Shown one piece after another: positions 42,104 through 51,006 of a stretch of DNA of 64,000 bases. Under the pieces are notes generated by a model. That model made no database searches, was not told the DNA's origin, and saw nothing but the letters and a program-made list of their open reading frames with translations. The position numbers and the translations under genes are program-made. Positions within the stretch are counted from its first letter, which is position 1. Each line of letters begins with the position of its first letter. This DNA comes from JAJZQD01 sp021847735 (GTDB lineage Bacteria > Bacillota > Thermincolia > Thermincolales > UBA2595), in the NCBI GenBank assembly GCA_027324025.1, contig DAHVYW010000121.1, forward strand, positions 1-64,000. The letters are read 5' to 3'.

Positions 42104-42895
42104 TTATTCGAGAATCCTCTTCTTTATTCTACTTAGACGTCCCCTTAGCCTAAGAATTGCCTTTGTATGCATTTGGGAGATTCTTGACTCTGAAACCCCG
42201 AGCACTTTACCTATCTCCTTTAATGTCAACCCGTCATAATAATATAACGCTATCACAAGTTTTTCCCTATCCGGCAGTTTGTTGATGGCATCAGTTAATA
42301 TCCGTTTTTGTTCTTCAAACATAACCATCGACATGGGGTCCTCAGCATTATCGTCCCGTATGGTTTCTATAATCCGAACCGAGTTCCCCCCGTCCCTATC
42401 AATATTCCAGAGGTCATCGAGCGATAGGAAGGATGAAAAACTGGTTTCTACCAGGAGGTGGGCAAACTGCGGCTTACTAATATTAAGGGAATCACATATT
42501 TCTTCGTCTGTTGCGGCTCTGCCTAATTGGTGCTCCAGCCTGGCATAGGTTTGTTCAAGTTCTTTGGCTTTCTGGCGGACCGAATAGGGAACCCAGTCCA
42601 TCGAACGCAAACCATCCCAAATTGCGCCCCGGATACGGGCAATAGCATATGTTTCAAACTTAATATTTCTCTCTGGCTCAAATTTCTCAATGGCATCGAT
42701 AAGCCCAAATATACCGTAGCTGATTAAGTCATCCTGAGCAACATTGGGTGGTAAAGAAATTGCCATTCTACCGGCCACATACTTAACTAGCCCGGCGTAT
42801 TCCAAAATGAGACATTCCCGGGCTTGAAAATCTTTATGAACTTTATAGCGTTCCCATAATGGGGTGCAGTCGGACTTTGCCAGACTAGGACTCAT
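42104..42895 (-). CDS. sigD: Flagellar/motility sigma factor SigD (FliA/WhiG type)
   Basis: A 263-aa sigma-28 family factor directing late flagellar and chemotaxis genes. Region 2: DDLISYGIFGLIDAIEKFEP and KFETYAIARIRGAIWDGLRS, DWVPYSVRQKAKELE. Region 3 around GRAATDEEICDSLNISKPQF. Region 4: LPDREKLVIALYYYDGLTLK and GVSESRISQMHTKAILRLR. Position after cheD and before rpsB matches sigD of B. subtilis. No flgM gene lies in this window. Confidence 0.95.
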   Translation of the reverse strand: MSPSLAKSDCTPLWERYKVHKDFQARECLILEYAGLVKYVAGRMAISLPPNVAQDDLISYGIFGLIDAIEKFEPERNIKFETYAIARIRGAIWDGLRSMDWVPYSVRQKAKELEQTYARLEHQLGRAATDEEICDSLNISKPQFAHLLVETSFSSFLSLDDLWNIDRDGGNSVRIIETIRDDNAEDPMSMVMFEEQKRILTDAINKLPDREKLVIALYYYDGLTLKEIGKVLGVSESRISQMHTKAILRLRGRLSRIKKRILE

Positions 42896-42915
42896 AATTA
42901 CCTCCAGTAACTCGG

Positions 42916-43368
42916 CTACTCATCTTCAAAACCCATCTTCCTGACTATTTCAGCCACTTTCTGGGGGTCACTGTTGATTATCTTGTTGACCTGGGGATCA
43001 ATTTGCTTAGCAGGTAGAGGGGTAAATTGTTTGGGAATTTCTTCAACTATACCCGAAACTGGTTCAGACACAGTGAAATCCAGATTGTTTCCAAGATTAC
43101 TTCCCAAATTGGCTTCCAAAAACATCTCAGAAGTGTCAGCCGAAATATCACTCTCCGTAAAATCCGTTGCTTCCTTTGTTTCAGGAAAAACGTATATACT
43201 AATGAGCTTTCCTGCTGCCCAGAAAAACGCCGTAAAAGCCAGACCTGATAAGAGCGCACGGCTAACACTTGCGGACAAGGAAACCTCCGACGTGACCCCG
43301 ATTATTAAAATCAAGAGGAAAACCAAAAGAAATATTGCAGCATAAATTCCTTTGTTACCGACAGTCAC
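42916..43368 (-). CDS. Small two-helix membrane protein between cheD and sigD
   Basis: A 150-aa protein with two N-terminal membrane helices (~8-25, IYAAIFLLVFLLILIIGV; ~38-60), an acidic linker, and a C-terminal soluble tail ending INSDPQKVAEIVRKMGFEDE. The tail resembles short helical motifs in flagellar-operon proteins of Clostridia. GTG start with GGAGG upstream. No family is recognised with confidence; by position it could be a swarming/flagellar accessory protein, though it is not demonstrably SwrB, which lies after sigD in B. subtilis. Confidence 0.65.
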   Translation of the reverse strand: MTVGNKGIYAAIFLLVFLLILIIGVTSEVSLSASVSRALLSGLAFTAFFWAAGKLISIYVFPETKEATDFTESDISADTSEMFLEANLGSNLGNNLDFTVSEPVSGIVEEIPKQFTPLPAKQIDPQVNKIINSDPQKVAEIVRKMGFEDE

Positions 43369-43380
43369 TGGAGATCCTCC

Positions 43381-43863
43381 TTAAATATACTTTTCACCCA
43401 AATTGATGGTCTTCACATAAAGTTGGTTGCTCTCAGTATGAAACTCTATAGTTCTACCGTAATTTCCCCCGGTGTCTTCGGCAAGTATTCTAATCCTGAG
43501 TTTACTAAGAACAGCTTTTGTGGCCTCAACATTTCGTTCCCCAATCCTCATAATGTCATTATCACTATAGAAGGCGAACATTTGCGACCCACCGGCAATT
43601 TTTGAAATCAACCGCAATGACTCCGCTCCATTCTTTTTCATTTCTGTAATCAGCCAGGGTATTGCGGTATCCGCAAACTTCGCATCATTACCAGATTTCC
43701 CCAGGCTGCTTGAAGGTAACATTATGTGCGCCATCCCACCAACTTTTGTTAAAGGATCCCAGAGACAAATACCTACACAAGAACCCAACCCACAGGTCTG
43801 CAGGACATCCGGAGGCTTAGCAACATTAAGGTCAGCCATTCCTACTTTGATGATTTTCGCCAC
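43381..43863 (-). CDS. cheD: Chemoreceptor glutamine deamidase CheD
   Basis: CheD deamidates receptor glutamines and binds CheC. 160 aa with the catalytic Cys in TCGLGSCVGICLWDP, the His in VGGMAHIMLPSS, and the KIAGGSQMF segment. GTG at 43863 shares a base with the cheC TAG stop (TAGTG), so translation is coupled. It follows cheC, as in B. subtilis. Confidence 0.95.
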   Translation of the reverse strand: MAKIIKVGMADLNVAKPPDVLQTCGLGSCVGICLWDPLTKVGGMAHIMLPSSSLGKSGNDAKFADTAIPWLITEMKKNGAESLRLISKIAGGSQMFAFYSDNDIMRIGERNVEATKAVLSKLRIRILAEDTGGNYGRTIEFHTESNQLYVKTINLGEKYI

Positions 43864-44474
43864 TAGCCTATCACTCCTATTGCCTCCATGATTTTTTCAA
43901 GAGACCCTGACTCAGGTAATAAAAAGAAATGACCGGTTACATTCTCCTCAATTTCAGTAAATACTGTCTCCATAAGCAAAGCATTATCCCCGGCTATTCC
44001 GATCTGAGCCAAAACCGTGTTTAAAATTGCACCTGCCATATCAATGGCGAGGGCAGGCACAGATGGCATAAACTTAAGGTTTGTAAAACTCGCCAAAGAA
44101 TTAAGGTATGCACCGGTAACAATATTGACGAGTTCAGCCAGGGCAGATTTACCAATATCGTCGATTTGATCTTTATAGATGCGGTTCGTCAGTGTCCCTA
44201 CCAAAAACATAGCGCTTTCTATAGGGAACATGAAAAGCATATTACACGGCGCGGGACCTTCGACTGTTGTAAACACCCCGGCCACAAGCCTTTCCGGCCC
44301 GCCGACGACGTCAGGCACCTGTGAAAACGGCAGCACCTTAATTGATGGGACAGTCATCCCTATTTTTCGGTTCATCATCTGGGAAAGTGCCGTTGCTCCA
44401 TTCCCAGCACCAATAGTACCCATTTCTCGGAAGGCATCCAACTGAAACTCCGAAATGTTTTCAAATGTAGGCAT
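43863..44474 (-). CDS. cheC: CheY-P phosphatase CheC
   Basis: A ~203-aa CheC-type phosphatase acting on CheY-P. Both repeats keep an active-site-like pattern: FREMGTIGAGNGATALSQMM near the N terminus and SALAELVNIVTGAYLNSLAS in the middle. ATG at 44474 is used; upstream TTG is less likely. It lies 27 bp after cheW and overlaps cheD by one base. Confidence 0.94.
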   Translation of the reverse strand: MPTFENISEFQLDAFREMGTIGAGNGATALSQMMNRKIGMTVPSIKVLPFSQVPDVVGGPERLVAGVFTTVEGPAPCNMLFMFPIESAMFLVGTLTNRIYKDQIDDIGKSALAELVNIVTGAYLNSLASFTNLKFMPSVPALAIDMAGAILNTVLAQIGIAGDNALLMETVFTEIEENVTGHFFLLPESGSLEKIMEAIGVIG

Positions 44475-44501
44475 TACAGTACTTCTCCTCTCTCCCAATC
44501 T

Positions 44502-44939
44502 TTAAACATCGGAATTAATGCCCAGTATTTTATCGAGGTTAAGCATTATAAGTAATCTGGAACCCAACTTGCCTATTCCTGTAAAAAACTCTGAATTGAC
44601 ATTTGATGAACAGGAGGGCGGTTGTTCAATATCCCGTCGGGGCAGCCTGATTACCTCTGAAACACTGTCAACCAAAATCCCCACCAGTAACCCGTTCCAA
44701 TTAATGATTACTATTCTGGTGGTTTCGTCGGGGACCTTACCAGGAAAGCCGAACCTTCTCCTCATATCCATCACGGGAATTACCATACCCCGAAGGTTTA
44801 TTACGCCTGACACAAAGGAAGATGCCTGAGGTACCCGGGTAATTTCCTGAAGCCTGATTATTTCCTGTACGCTTCTGATATCTATGGCATATTCTTCGCC
44901 TTCAATGGCGCATGCAACTAATTGTATCTCGGTTTCCAT
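44502..44939 (-). CDS. cheW: Chemotaxis coupling protein CheW
   Basis: CheW links CheA to receptors. 145 aa: ACAIEGEEYAIDIRSVQEII, RVPQASSFVSGVINLRGMVI, PVMDMRRRFG and GILVDSVSEVIRL are classic. It follows cheA by 14 bp. Confidence 0.96.
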   Translation of the reverse strand: METEIQLVACAIEGEEYAIDIRSVQEIIRLQEITRVPQASSFVSGVINLRGMVIPVMDMRRRFGFPGKVPDETTRIVIINWNGLLVGILVDSVSEVIRLPRRDIEQPPSCSSNVNSEFFTGIGKLGSRLLIMLNLDKILGINSDV

Positions 44940-44953
44940 TACCTCTCCTCCCT

Positions 44954-47026
44954 TTAAAACAGGCTGGCAACATCTATTATCAGCGATACTTGTCCATTTC
45001 CCAGAATTGTAGCACCGGCAATAACCGGAATGTTACCCAGTAATTTCCCCAGGGGTTTAATAACAATTTCCTGCTGTCCCACTAAGGTATCAACAATCAA
45101 ACCTACCCTTTTATCCCCTTTACGGACAATAACAATATTTATCTCTTCTTCTCTTGGAAGATCGGAAGGCGGGACTTGGAAAACCTTATGAAGCCTAACC
45201 AGTGGTAGGACATCTCCACGAATAAGCATAACTTCCTGCTCCTGAATATTGTTTATCTGGTCTGGAGTTACGCTGGTGGTTTCGGCAATAAAACTAAGCG
45301 GAATGGCATACGTTTCATTTTCCAATAAAACTAGTAATGCCTGAATAATGGCTAGAGTGAGGGGCAGCTGAATTTTAAATTTTGTGCCCACACCAGGCAC
45401 ACTTTCGATATGGATGCTGCCGCTAAGGGCCTCAATTTTATTTTTTACGGCATCTAAGCCAACGCCCCGGCCGGAAACATCCGTTACCTTGTCAGCCGTG
45501 CTAAATCCAGGGAGCAAAACCAACCGGTAAACCGAAGAGTCGTCCAGGTCCTGAGCTTCTTCAGGAAGCAGCAGGCCCTTTTCAATTGCTTTATTCTTGA
45601 TCTTTTCGGGGTCAAGCCCCTTCCCGTCGTCTTCTACTTCAATTACCACATTGTTTCCCTCGTGGCGAGAAGAAAGAATCACCCGACCATGTTCCCTTTT
45701 CCCGGCGGCAAGCCGAATCGCGGGTTCTTCAACACCATGGTCAATGGAATTCCTCAAAAGATGAACCAGAGGATCCCCGATTTCGTCAATAACAGTGCGG
45801 TCAAGTTCGGTTTCTTTTCCTTCAACTATCAATTCTATCTCTTTGCCAAGGTCCCGGGCCAAATCCCTAACCATTCTTGGAAACCTGCTAAAAACACTGT
45901 CAATCGGAACCATCCGGACTTTCATGACAACGTTTTGTAAGTCGGTAGTAATCCTATCCATCTGCTCCATCGTCTCTGTTAAATCCGGTAATTGAGCAAA
46001 TCTGCCTATTTGTTCAAGCCTGGTTTTATTGATAACCAACTCCCCTACCAGATTCATCAGGCTGTCCAGCCTTGTTGTGTCAACCCGCACAGTTTGACTG
46101 GCTCTTGGTTTTGCCTGGGCAGGGGATTGGGTATCCTTTTGGGCTTCAGTTTTGGCTGGAGGATTAGTGTTAACTGGTTGGCAGTTTGGGGGGGCATCTT
46201 TTATCACTTCAAAGGTATCGGGTGCTGTAAATACTTCTGTTATTCGCTTGATATCCGGCTCGCCTACCTCAGTAATAGTGACTAGCCCTTTTCTGATAAC
46301 CTCCTGAGGTTCCCGGGAAATAACGATAAGGTCAAAACCGGTATCAAATTTTTCTTCCTCTATATCCTGCACGGACGGAATACTCTTGATAATTTCACCG
46401 ATTTCTTCCATGTTCTTAAATATCATAAACGCCCTGGCTGATTTCATTACACAGCGGGGGTCTATATTGACAACCAAGTGGTAACATTGAAACCCCTGGT
46501 CAATTGCTTGCTTAATCAAATTCTTCTCGTACTCATTAAACTCAAAAGAAGTTACTATATTATCAGGTCTGTCCTGGATTTCCCGACTTTCCTCAACAGG
46601 CTTGCCAACCGGTTCGCCTACCCCGGATTGATTACCTCCGGTTTTTGGCAAGTTTTCGCTGTCCTTAAGTTTTGCCACCAAATGGTTTATGGGCAGGCTG
46701 CCAGTCCCACCGTTTGTGATGTCATTAACCATACTGTCTAACAGGTCGACACACTTAAAGAGCATATCCAGAATTTCCGGTGAATTGCTTATTTCACCAT
46801 TTCTCAGTTTATGTAAAACATTCTCCATTTCGTGAGTCAGTTCGGCCACATCGGTAAATCCCATAGTTGCTGACATACCTTTTAAGGTATGGGCCGACCT
46901 GAAAATTTCATCCAGAACTTCTCTGCTTTGCGGAGATCCTTCCAAATCCAAAAGCGACTCATTCAATTTCTGTAAATGTTCCCTTGATTCTTCTAAAAAC
47001 ACGTTCAGATATTGCGTCATGTCCAT
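44954..47026 (-). CDS. cheA: Chemotaxis histidine kinase CheA
   Basis: A ~690-aa CheA. P1 (Hpt) has EIFRSAHTLKGMSATMGF with the phospho-acceptor His. A P2-like region and Pro/Gln linker lie ~130-310. Dimerisation P3 has RVDTTRLDSLMNLVGELVIN. P4 ATPase has DPLVHLLRNSIDHGVEEP, VEDDGKGLDP and GRGVGLDAVKNKIEALSG. P5 CheW-like domain ends in IDVASLF. ATG 47026 is set by GGAGGTGAACGCT; the GTG at 47035 is inside that site. It phosphorylates the CheY encoded at 56701-57063 and CheB. Confidence 0.97.
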   Translation of the reverse strand: MDMTQYLNVFLEESREHLQKLNESLLDLEGSPQSREVLDEIFRSAHTLKGMSATMGFTDVAELTHEMENVLHKLRNGEISNSPEILDMLFKCVDLLDSMVNDITNGGTGSLPINHLVAKLKDSENLPKTGGNQSGVGEPVGKPVEESREIQDRPDNIVTSFEFNEYEKNLIKQAIDQGFQCYHLVVNIDPRCVMKSARAFMIFKNMEEIGEIIKSIPSVQDIEEEKFDTGFDLIVISREPQEVIRKGLVTITEVGEPDIKRITEVFTAPDTFEVIKDAPPNCQPVNTNPPAKTEAQKDTQSPAQAKPRASQTVRVDTTRLDSLMNLVGELVINKTRLEQIGRFAQLPDLTETMEQMDRITTDLQNVVMKVRMVPIDSVFSRFPRMVRDLARDLGKEIELIVEGKETELDRTVIDEIGDPLVHLLRNSIDHGVEEPAIRLAAGKREHGRVILSSRHEGNNVVIEVEDDGKGLDPEKIKNKAIEKGLLLPEEAQDLDDSSVYRLVLLPGFSTADKVTDVSGRGVGLDAVKNKIEALSGSIHIESVPGVGTKFKIQLPLTLAIIQALLVLLENETYAIPLSFIAETTSVTPDQINNIQEQEVMLIRGDVLPLVRLHKVFQVPPSDLPREEEINIVIVRKGDKRVGLIVDTLVGQQEIVIKPLGKLLGNIPVIAGATILGNGQVSLIIDVASLF

Positions 47027-47056
47027 AGCGTTCACCTCCGACAGTGATATCCCTAC

Positions 47057-48109
47057 TTATAAATGGTTCAGGATGTCTTGTGAAACCAAGGATAGCGGTA
47101 CCACCCGGTCAACACATTTACTTTCTATTGCGGCTCTCGGCATACCGTACACTATACAGGTAGACTCGTCTTCTACAATGGTGTATCCATTGGCAGCCTG
47201 AATCTTTTTAAGCCCGGCAACCCCGTCATGTCCCATTCCGGTTAAAAGAACTCCCACTAACGGAACATCGCACTCAACCAGTGATTCCATCAATTTATCA
47301 ATTGACGGGCGCAGCCCCCCGACAGGCGGTTCATCACTTAGCTTGACATAAAAGGAACTTCCCACCCGTTCGATTTTCATGTGTTTGTCACCGGGAGCTA
47401 TCAATGCCCTGCCCGCTGACAGTTCATCTCCGTCATAGGCTTCTGACACCCTCAACTCAGAAATATTGTTTAAGCGTTCCGCCAGTGATTTGGTAAACCC
47501 CGCCGGCATATGCTGTACAATAGCGAAACCTGCCATAATATTACCCGGCAGTCCGGATAACACCGTTTGCAAAGCCCTCGGGCCTCCGGTGGAGGTACCT
47601 ATGGCTACAATCTTTTGAGGTAAAAGGTTTATTCCCAATACCCCTTTGGAAACCACGGTGTCTTGGTCTGCTTTTTCCGCCGGTAAAGTTAACCTTATAA
47701 CTCTTTGGTAGGCTTGGGCTGCAACCCTCACTTTGGAGACCAGTTCATCCTGAATCTTTTCCAGGTCGAGGGAAATGTTGCCTGAGGGCTTGGCCACAAA
47801 ATCTACGGCCCCCAGTTCCAGTGCCCTGAAGGTGGCATCTGCCCCTACTTTTGTTCTGCTGCTCAACATAACCACCGGGGTTGGGCATTCCTGCATAATG
47901 GTTTTTAATGCATTTAGCCCGTCCATTTCCGGCATTTCGATGTCCATTGTAACAACATCGGGTTTTAAGGTTTTGACCTTTTCTACGGCATCGATACCGT
48001 TAATTGCTGTTGCAATTACATTTAAGTCTTTGTCCGAATGCAAAAGGTCACTGATAAATCTTCTCATAAATGCTGAATCATCTACTACCACTACCCGATA
48101 CCCTTGCAC
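47057..48109 (-). CDS. cheB: Chemotaxis protein-glutamate methylesterase CheB
   Basis: A 350-aa response regulator with methylesterase. Receiver domain 1-125 (VVVVDDSAFMRRFISDLL; phospho-acceptor Asp in VVTMDIEMPEMDGL). Catalytic domain with Ser in AIGTSTGGPRALQTVL, His in AIVQHMPAGFTKSLAERL and Asp in TGMGHDGVAGLK. GTG start with AGGTGG upstream. A PilZ protein gene separates it from flhG. Confidence 0.96.
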   Translation of the reverse strand: MQGYRVVVVDDSAFMRRFISDLLHSDKDLNVIATAINGIDAVEKVKTLKPDVVTMDIEMPEMDGLNALKTIMQECPTPVVMLSSRTKVGADATFRALELGAVDFVAKPSGNISLDLEKIQDELVSKVRVAAQAYQRVIRLTLPAEKADQDTVVSKGVLGINLLPQKIVAIGTSTGGPRALQTVLSGLPGNIMAGFAIVQHMPAGFTKSLAERLNNISELRVSEAYDGDELSAGRALIAPGDKHMKIERVGSSFYVKLSDEPPVGGLRPSIDKLMESLVECDVPLVGVLLTGMGHDGVAGLKKIQAANGYTIVEDESTCIVYGMPRAAIESKCVDRVVPLSLVSQDILNHL

Positions 48110-48122
48110 TTATTACCACCTC

Positions 48123-48779
48123 TTATAGAAGTCCCTTTCTTCTTAATTCCCGCTGGCGATTGAAAATAAATCTTATAATTTTATCTCTTTCTGTCTCCTC
48201 TATGACAGTGAACTCCATGCCAACCGAATATTTATCCTTAGCCTTAGCGGGGTTTTCTACAAACCGAACTACCCTGCCGACAGCTCTGATACTTTCATTC
48301 TCCCCTAGGTAAACAATGGCTTCCAGGGTGTCCCCCATCTGGAGAATTGTATTAGACCCAAACATTGTCCCACCGCCACTCAGGTCAACTGTCATTCCGG
48401 CAAAAATCTCGCCAGAAGGTGCATAGTTGTCATCAAGTTTATGTAAAGTAACTGCCAACCTTTCATCTAACCTTACAAAGTTACGTCTTTGAATCCGTTT
48501 AACATCAGAGGGTGGACCGAGGGTAACAGTTGGCGGATCTTTGGAGTTTTGAGAGATAACCTCCGTTGTAAAAGTATATATCGCAACATTGTCAGTATAA
48601 GTTAGCTTGACAATTGTACCGGGGCTAATTGGGACAATTGAACTCGCCTTTAGGGGAGAGGCCACAGTAATTCTGTCCACAGTCAAAGCTTCTACCCTAC
48701 TCCGGTAACAGTTCTTTCCATCATTTGGCAGCTCTATTTCAAGGGGCTGATTCACTTTAAGTGGATCAAATGCACCCAT
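48123..48779 (-). CDS. YcgR-like PilZ-domain flagellar brake protein
   Basis: A 218-aa protein with an N-terminal YcgR-N-like beta domain (1-~90) and a C-terminal PilZ domain. The c-di-GMP binding motifs are intact: RRNFVRLDERL (RxxxR, ~99-103) and DLSGGGTMF (DxSxxG, ~132-137). Such proteins bind c-di-GMP and slow or stop the flagellar motor (YcgR in E. coli, YpfA/DgrA in B. subtilis). Placement inside the fla/che operon supports that role. Ends 13 bp before cheB. Confidence 0.9.
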   Translation of the reverse strand: MGAFDPLKVNQPLEIELPNDGKNCYRSRVEALTVDRITVASPLKASSIVPISPGTIVKLTYTDNVAIYTFTTEVISQNSKDPPTVTLGPPSDVKRIQRRNFVRLDERLAVTLHKLDDNYAPSGEIFAGMTVDLSGGGTMFGSNTILQMGDTLEAIVYLGENESIRAVGRVVRFVENPAKAKDKYSVGMEFTVIEETERDKIIRFIFNRQRELRRKGLL

Positions 48780-48808
48780 GCTTTCACTCCTTTCTCAACT
48801 CTTATTGG

Positions 48809-49693
48809 CTACCCAAACAGTTTAGCAATTTTGCCAAAGAAAGCCTTAACACCTCCCGGCTCGGGGTAGTAAACCTGATCCATCAGCTGAGCTGCAAGCC
48901 GCTGCACACATTCAGTTGCCGGTGATTTCGGGTACTTTAGAAGAAAAGGCTCCTGGCTCTTAACCGACTTTGAAACTGCCGGGTCATCAAGAATAAAGCC
49001 TAAATGGCCAATGTCAAGTTTTAAAAACTTTTCTGCCACTATTGATAATTTACTGGCAGTTATGTCTGCTTCCTGTGCGTTTTCGACTTTGTTCACCACA
49101 AGGTGTACCACACCCTGTTTCCTTTTGGATGTCATGGCCTTAACCAGCCCGTAAGCGTCAGTTATGGCCGTGGGTTCTGGAGTTGTAATAACAATCACTT
49201 CGTCCGCCGCCAATACAAAACTCATCACATTTCTGGAAAGCCCGGCAGCTGTATCAATAATAAGAATATCTGCCATTCCTTCAAGTTCTTCAAGCTTGGT
49301 AATAAACTGCTCAACTTGCCAGCGCCTCAGGTTGGCCATCTCCTGGATCCCGGAACCCCCGGCGATAATCTTTAACCCCTGTGGGCCCGTGACAATGACA
49401 TCCTGAAGGTTTTTTTCCCCTTTGAGCACGTGATAGAGGTTATAAGTGGGATTAATACCCAAAATAACATCAATGTTTGCCAGACCTAAATCGGCATCTA
49501 AAATTATGACTTTCTGTCCGAATGACATAAGGGCAAGAGCAAAGTTTATTGTAAAGTTTGTTTTACCAACTCCACCCTTTCCACTTGTCACTGCCATAAT
49601 TCTTGTTTTTTTCTGGGTACCCTTGATTTCACACTCTACTTGGTGCTTAAGGGTTCTGGCCAATACGCGAAGTTTTTCGGCCTGATCACGCAT
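48809..49693 (-). CDS. flhG: MinD-like ATPase FlhG (YlxH)
   Basis: A 294-aa ParA/MinD-type ATPase controlling flagellar number and placement with FlhF. Deviant Walker A in MAVTSGKGGVGKTNFTINFA, then VIILDADLGLANIDVILGI and LIIDTAAGLSRNVMSFVL. N-terminal basic helix and activation region as in YlxH, and a C-terminal amphipathic segment ending AFFGKIAKLFG, likely a membrane-targeting helix. It lies 2 bp after flhF. Confidence 0.95.
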   Translation of the reverse strand: MRDQAEKLRVLARTLKHQVECEIKGTQKKTRIMAVTSGKGGVGKTNFTINFALALMSFGQKVIILDADLGLANIDVILGINPTYNLYHVLKGEKNLQDVIVTGPQGLKIIAGGSGIQEMANLRRWQVEQFITKLEELEGMADILIIDTAAGLSRNVMSFVLAADEVIVITTPEPTAITDAYGLVKAMTSKRKQGVVHLVVNKVENAQEADITASKLSIVAEKFLKLDIGHLGFILDDPAVSKSVKSQEPFLLKYPKSPATECVQRLAAQLMDQVYYPEPGGVKAFFGKIAKLFG

Positions 49694-49695
49694 GG

Positions 49696-51006
49696 CTAAC
49701 TCTCCCTTGTAATCATTTTGACTATTTTTACTGGGTCGGCTACTTCGATATCATCAGGTACATTCTGACCAACAGTGACATAGGAAAGGCTCTTTTGAGT
49801 CTTATTGACAACGTTTAAAATTGCGCCAAAGGATGATGTTTCATCCAATTTCGTAAAAATCAACTTAGTAACCGGTATATCAGAATAACTGTTGGTTATT
49901 TCAGTCATATCTTTAGACCTTGTAGTGGCACTTAACACTAAAAACACGTCTGACGGCTCAGCCACTTCCAGAAAACTCTTCAACTCAACCATTTGCTCAC
50001 TGTTTCTGTGACTGCGCCCGGCTGTATCAATCAGTATGAGATCCTTGTCAGTATTCCGGGAGATTGCATCCTGTAATTCCAAATAGGTATATACCACATC
50101 AACCGAAATGCCTATGATTTCACCATAGGTCTTCAATTGTTCAACCGCTGCAACTCTATATGTATCAGCCGTGATCAGTGCTACTTTCTTCTTGTCAACA
50201 ATAGAAAAAGTGGCAGCCAGTTTGGCGATTGTCGTTGTTTTACCAACCCCCGTAGGGCCTACCAAGGCGATGGACTGTTGTTGGAGACCCTGCCTTTTAA
50301 AAGAAATCGGTTTCGGTTTCCGCAAAATCCTTAAAACATGTTGTTCCAGTAACTTTTTCACGGTCTCGCTGTCATTTGTATCTTCCTGAGGCATTTGCTT
50401 CAATAAATCTTTTAAGATTCTCTTGGTCAACTTGTCCTCAACATCATTGTCAATTAATATCTGGTGATATTTTTGTAAAGGCTTCGGAAGGATTTTGACA
50501 TCCGGAGAAGCATCCATTTGGTTCATAACTTCGCTAAGCATCATTTTCATTTCCTGAATCTCTTCCCGCAAATCGGCACCTTCCACCTCATCATTACCCA
50601 CTGGCACTGCGACAGGCTGAAGTTCAGCGGTGCTTGTTAAAGGCCGGGCCTTTACAGGTTTGGTAAAATGCTGAGGCTTGCTTGCACCGGCCAAAGGATG
50701 GGACTTGGCGTTACTGGCAAAGGTCTGCAGCCTGGCTGATTCTTCACTGGCCGCGGCAGTGGCTGCAATTGCGGCCGTTGCAGCAATTGCGGCTGGCGAC
50801 ACAGTCACCGTATTTGTCTGGGGTACAGGAACAACATCCTCAATGGCAGCAGTAACCTCAAACATCTGCTTTCCAAAAAGTCCGAAAAACCATCCACCCT
50901 CTTTGAATTTTCTTGTGTGTAGGATAACGGCATCCTTGCCCAGGTCCATCTTTACCTTGAGCATAGCATCCTGTAAAGTTTCCGCGGTATATCTCTTGAC
51001 CTTCAC
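49696..51006 (-). CDS. flhF: Flagellar SRP-like GTPase FlhF
   Basis: A 436-aa SRP54-type GTPase that sets flagellar position. An N-terminal basic domain (MKVKRYTAETLQDAMLKVK), an Ala-rich low-complexity linker (~72-95), then the NG domains with P-loop VGPTGVGKTTTIAKLAA, LITADTYRVAAVEQL and LILIDTAGRSHRNS. GTG start overlaps the flhA TAG stop by one base (TAGTG). Partner of FlhG. Confidence 0.95.
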   Translation of the reverse strand: MKVKRYTAETLQDAMLKVKMDLGKDAVILHTRKFKEGGWFFGLFGKQMFEVTAAIEDVVPVPQTNTVTVSPAAIAATAAIAATAAASEESARLQTFASNAKSHPLAGASKPQHFTKPVKARPLTSTAELQPVAVPVGNDEVEGADLREEIQEMKMMLSEVMNQMDASPDVKILPKPLQKYHQILIDNDVEDKLTKRILKDLLKQMPQEDTNDSETVKKLLEQHVLRILRKPKPISFKRQGLQQQSIALVGPTGVGKTTTIAKLAATFSIVDKKKVALITADTYRVAAVEQLKTYGEIIGISVDVVYTYLELQDAISRNTDKDLILIDTAGRSHRNSEQMVELKSFLEVAEPSDVFLVLSATTRSKDMTEITNSYSDIPVTKLIFTKLDETSSFGAILNVVNKTQKSLSYVTVGQNVPDDIEVADPVKIVKMITRES

